Source: CAYSYY01 sp964576115 [NCBI: uncultured Gemmatimonadota bacterium] (GTDB lineage: Bacteria > Blakebacterota > Blakebacteria > Blakebacterales). Taken from it: a stretch of 6,473 bases of DNA. A model generated the notes under the pieces. That model saw only the letters and a list, made by a program, of their open reading frames with translations, was not told the origin of the DNA and ran no database searches. The position numbers and the translations under genes were made by a program. The DNA is taken from NCBI GenBank assembly GCA_964576115.1, contig CAZNUA010000036.1:15109-21581 (forward strand). The letters are read 5' to 3'. Shown in pieces: positions 4,967-6,473 of the stretch; within the stretch, counting starts at the first letter, position 1; every line of letters starts with the position of its first letter.

Positions 4967-6409
4967 TCAATTCTGCCCGCGCAGCCAGGTGATCGCCCGC
5001 TCCATCCGCGCGCCGACTTCCTCCCGGCCCAGAAGTTCGATCAGCTCGAAGAGCCCGGGGCCGTAGTGGCGGCCGGTCAGGGCCACCCGCACCGGGTGGA
5101 TGTACTTGCCCGCGCCGACCTCTTCGGCTTCGGCCAGACTGCGGATCACCCCCTCGATCCCGTCGTGGTCCCAGGCAGCGAGATCGCGCAGTCCTGCGGC
5201 TACCTTCTGCAAGCGTGGGATGACCTCGGCCGGGTTCTTCCAGCGTTTGGCCACCGATTCCTCTTCATACTCTTCGGGCGCAGTGAAAAAGAACCGGCCT
5301 GCCCCGGAGAATTCATCGGCCAGGCGAACCCGTTCTTTCAGCAGGTCCACCACCCGGGTGAGGTAGCTGCCGTCATAGCCCTCGATATCGATACCGGCCT
5401 TCTCGAAAGCACCGCGGGCCACCGCCACCAGCTCGGCGGAAGGGAGCAGGTTCAGGTACTGGCCGTTGAGCCACTCCAGCTTGGTCTCGTCGAATGCAGC
5501 CGGTTTGCGGTTCAGGCCCTCGATCGCGAAACGGCTGACGAGCTCATCGCGGCGCATGAACTCGGTATCATCCTTGGGCGACCAGCCGAGCAGGGCCAGA
5601 AAGTTCACCACCGCCTCGGGCAGATAACCCTTCTCGCGGTACTCCCCCACCGAGGTGGCGCCGTGCCGCTTCGAAAGTCGCTTGCCATCCATGCCCAGGA
5701 TGAGCGGCAGATGGGCGAAGGCGGGGATCGGATACCCCAGAGCCCGGTAGAGCAGGATCTGTTTGGGGACGTTGTTGAGGTGATCGTCACCCCGGATGAC
5801 GTGGGTGATACGCAGCCAGGCGTCGTCCACCACGCAGGCCAGCTGGTAGGTGGGCTGCCCGCCGGTGCGCAGCAGGACGAAGTCCTCGATCTGCTCGCCG
5901 GCGATGCTGACATAGTCTTTCAGCGCGTCGTGAAAGGAGATCGTTTCGTCCTTGGGGACCTTGAAACGGATCGCGAAAGGCTCCCCCGCTCCGGCCCGCC
6001 GCTCTGATTCCTCGCGTCCGATCAGCCGGCAGCGGCCGTCGTAAGTCCACGACTCGCCCTTCTCGCGGGCTGCCAGCCGCTCGGCCTCGAGTTCGTCGGC
6101 ATCGCAGAAACAGCGGTACGCATGCCCCGAGGCCAGCAGAGAATCGGCTGCCTCGCGGTAGGCTTCGAGCCGCTGGCTCTGGAAAACCGGCCCCTCGTCC
6201 CAGTCCAACCCGAGCCAGGTCAGCCCGTCGGTGATGGCGGTGACCATTTCGTCGGTGGAGCGTTCGAGGTCGGTATCCTCGATGCGCAGGATGAAGACAC
6301 CCCCCTCGTGGCGGGCGAAGAGCCAGTTGAACAGGGCCGTGCGTGCTCCACCCACATGCAGATAGCCGGTCGGGCTGGGAGCGAATCTGACGCGCGGTTT
6401 CTCGCTCAT
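4967..6409 (-). CDS. gltX: Glutamyl-tRNA synthetase
   Basis: A 480-residue class I aminoacyl-tRNA synthetase that joins glutamate to tRNA-Glu with ATP. The Rossmann catalytic core begins with FAPSPTGYLHVGGART at 9-24, in which H18-V-G-G21 is the HIGH equivalent, followed by FILRIEDTDLERS. A candidate zinc site is C100-F-C102 with Y123 and C127. RGDDHLNNVPKQILLYRALGYPIPAFAHLPLI at 206-237 is the tRNA-contact segment, and DGKRLSKRHGA at 241-251 carries the KMSKS equivalent. Residues from about 320 on form the helical anticodon-binding domain, ending in the conserved GKYIHPVRVALTGRHYGPGLFELIELLG. Length and order are those of bacterial GluRS. The ATG at 6409 has a weak GAGG 6 nt upstream and gives the family's usual N-terminus. 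Whether it is discriminating or also charges tRNA-Gln cannot be decided here. It heads a minus-strand run that continues into tRNA-Gln and tRNA-Glu. Confidence 0.98.
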   Translation of the reverse strand: MSEKPRVRFAPSPTGYLHVGGARTALFNWLFARHEGGVFILRIEDTDLERSTDEMVTAITDGLTWLGLDWDEGPVFQSQRLEAYREAADSLLASGHAYRCFCDADELEAERLAAREKGESWTYDGRCRLIGREESERRAGAGEPFAIRFKVPKDETISFHDALKDYVSIAGEQIEDFVLLRTGGQPTYQLACVVDDAWLRITHVIRGDDHLNNVPKQILLYRALGYPIPAFAHLPLILGMDGKRLSKRHGATSVGEYREKGYLPEAVVNFLALLGWSPKDDTEFMRRDELVSRFAIEGLNRKPAAFDETKLEWLNGQYLNLLPSAELVAVARGAFEKAGIDIEGYDGSYLTRVVDLLKERVRLADEFSGAGRFFFTAPEEYEEESVAKRWKNPAEVIPRLQKVAAGLRDLAAWDHDGIEGVIRSLAEAEEVGAGKYIHPVRVALTGRHYGPGLFELIELLGREEVGARMERAITWLRGQN

Positions 6410-6473
6410 CGGTGCCTCGAGGCTCTCGAACGTGGTGAAAAGGTAAGGTAGTACTGGCGGAGAGGGTGGGATT

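Noticed and set aside
4739-6007. Long plus-strand open frame of 422 codons opposite gltX and the tRNAs
   Set aside because: It runs antisense to a clear gltX and through tRNA-Gln, with no recognisable domain; long antisense frames are expected opposite GC-rich coding sequence.
6414-6423. Palindrome GCCTCGAGGC just upstream of gltX as an operator
   Set aside because: Only 10 bp, close to the start codon, in a GC-rich genome; no second copy or promoter overlap supports an operator.
6410-6473. gltX promoter in the remaining 64 bp at the right edge
   Set aside because: No convincing -35/-10 pair on the minus strand; the promoter probably lies beyond the window or gltX is part of a longer unit.

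Overview
The window reads as ordinary chromosomal DNA from a high-GC, Gram-negative bacterium. The evidence is a FadL-type outer-membrane porin with a classical signal peptide, strong Shine-Dalgarno sites, and heavy use of G/C-ending codons. The lineage cannot be fixed from the sequence. The gene set (FadL, RDD membrane protein, YciA-like thioesterase, RsbRD_N domain protein, bacterial GltX) is compatible with Deltaproteobacteria-like, Gemmatimonadota-like or FCB-like groups. No integrase, transposase gene, CRISPR array or phage gene is present.

Layout. On the minus strand, 1-745 is the N-terminal 248 residues of a class V (kynureninase/cysteine desulfurase fold) PLP enzyme cut by the window edge. 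It is preceded by two GC-rich hairpins (791-870) and the fadL-like gene (884-2152). A divergent intergenic region (2165-2379) holds a good promoter for the fadL gene and a probable leaderless promoter for the plus-strand gene. On the plus strand come an RDD membrane protein with a long Ala/Pro linker and a helical, SHOCT-like C-terminus (2380-3426), a hotdog-fold acyl-CoA thioesterase (3447-3866), and, behind its own extended -10 promoter, a small stand-alone RsbRD_N-type protein (4000-4431).

A convergent junction (4432-4600) carries an unusual double palindrome (4451-4510) and a terminator. Everything from 4601 to the end is on the minus strand: gltX (6409-4967), its terminator-like hairpin, tRNA-Gln(CUG), a 58-nt relic that repeats the 3' end of tRNA-Gln, and tRNA-Glu(CUC), ending in a rho-independent terminator.

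Functional links. GltX lies immediately upstream of tRNA-Glu, its substrate. It also lies upstream of tRNA-Gln, which would be a second substrate if this organism uses the GatCAB route; the window cannot decide that. FadL and the thioesterase both suit fatty-acid/acyl-CoA handling, but they are in different transcription units. The most unusual material is non-coding: the tRNA-Gln 3'-end duplication, the 60-bp double palindrome, and the hairpin placed between the apparent tRNA promoter and the tRNAs.
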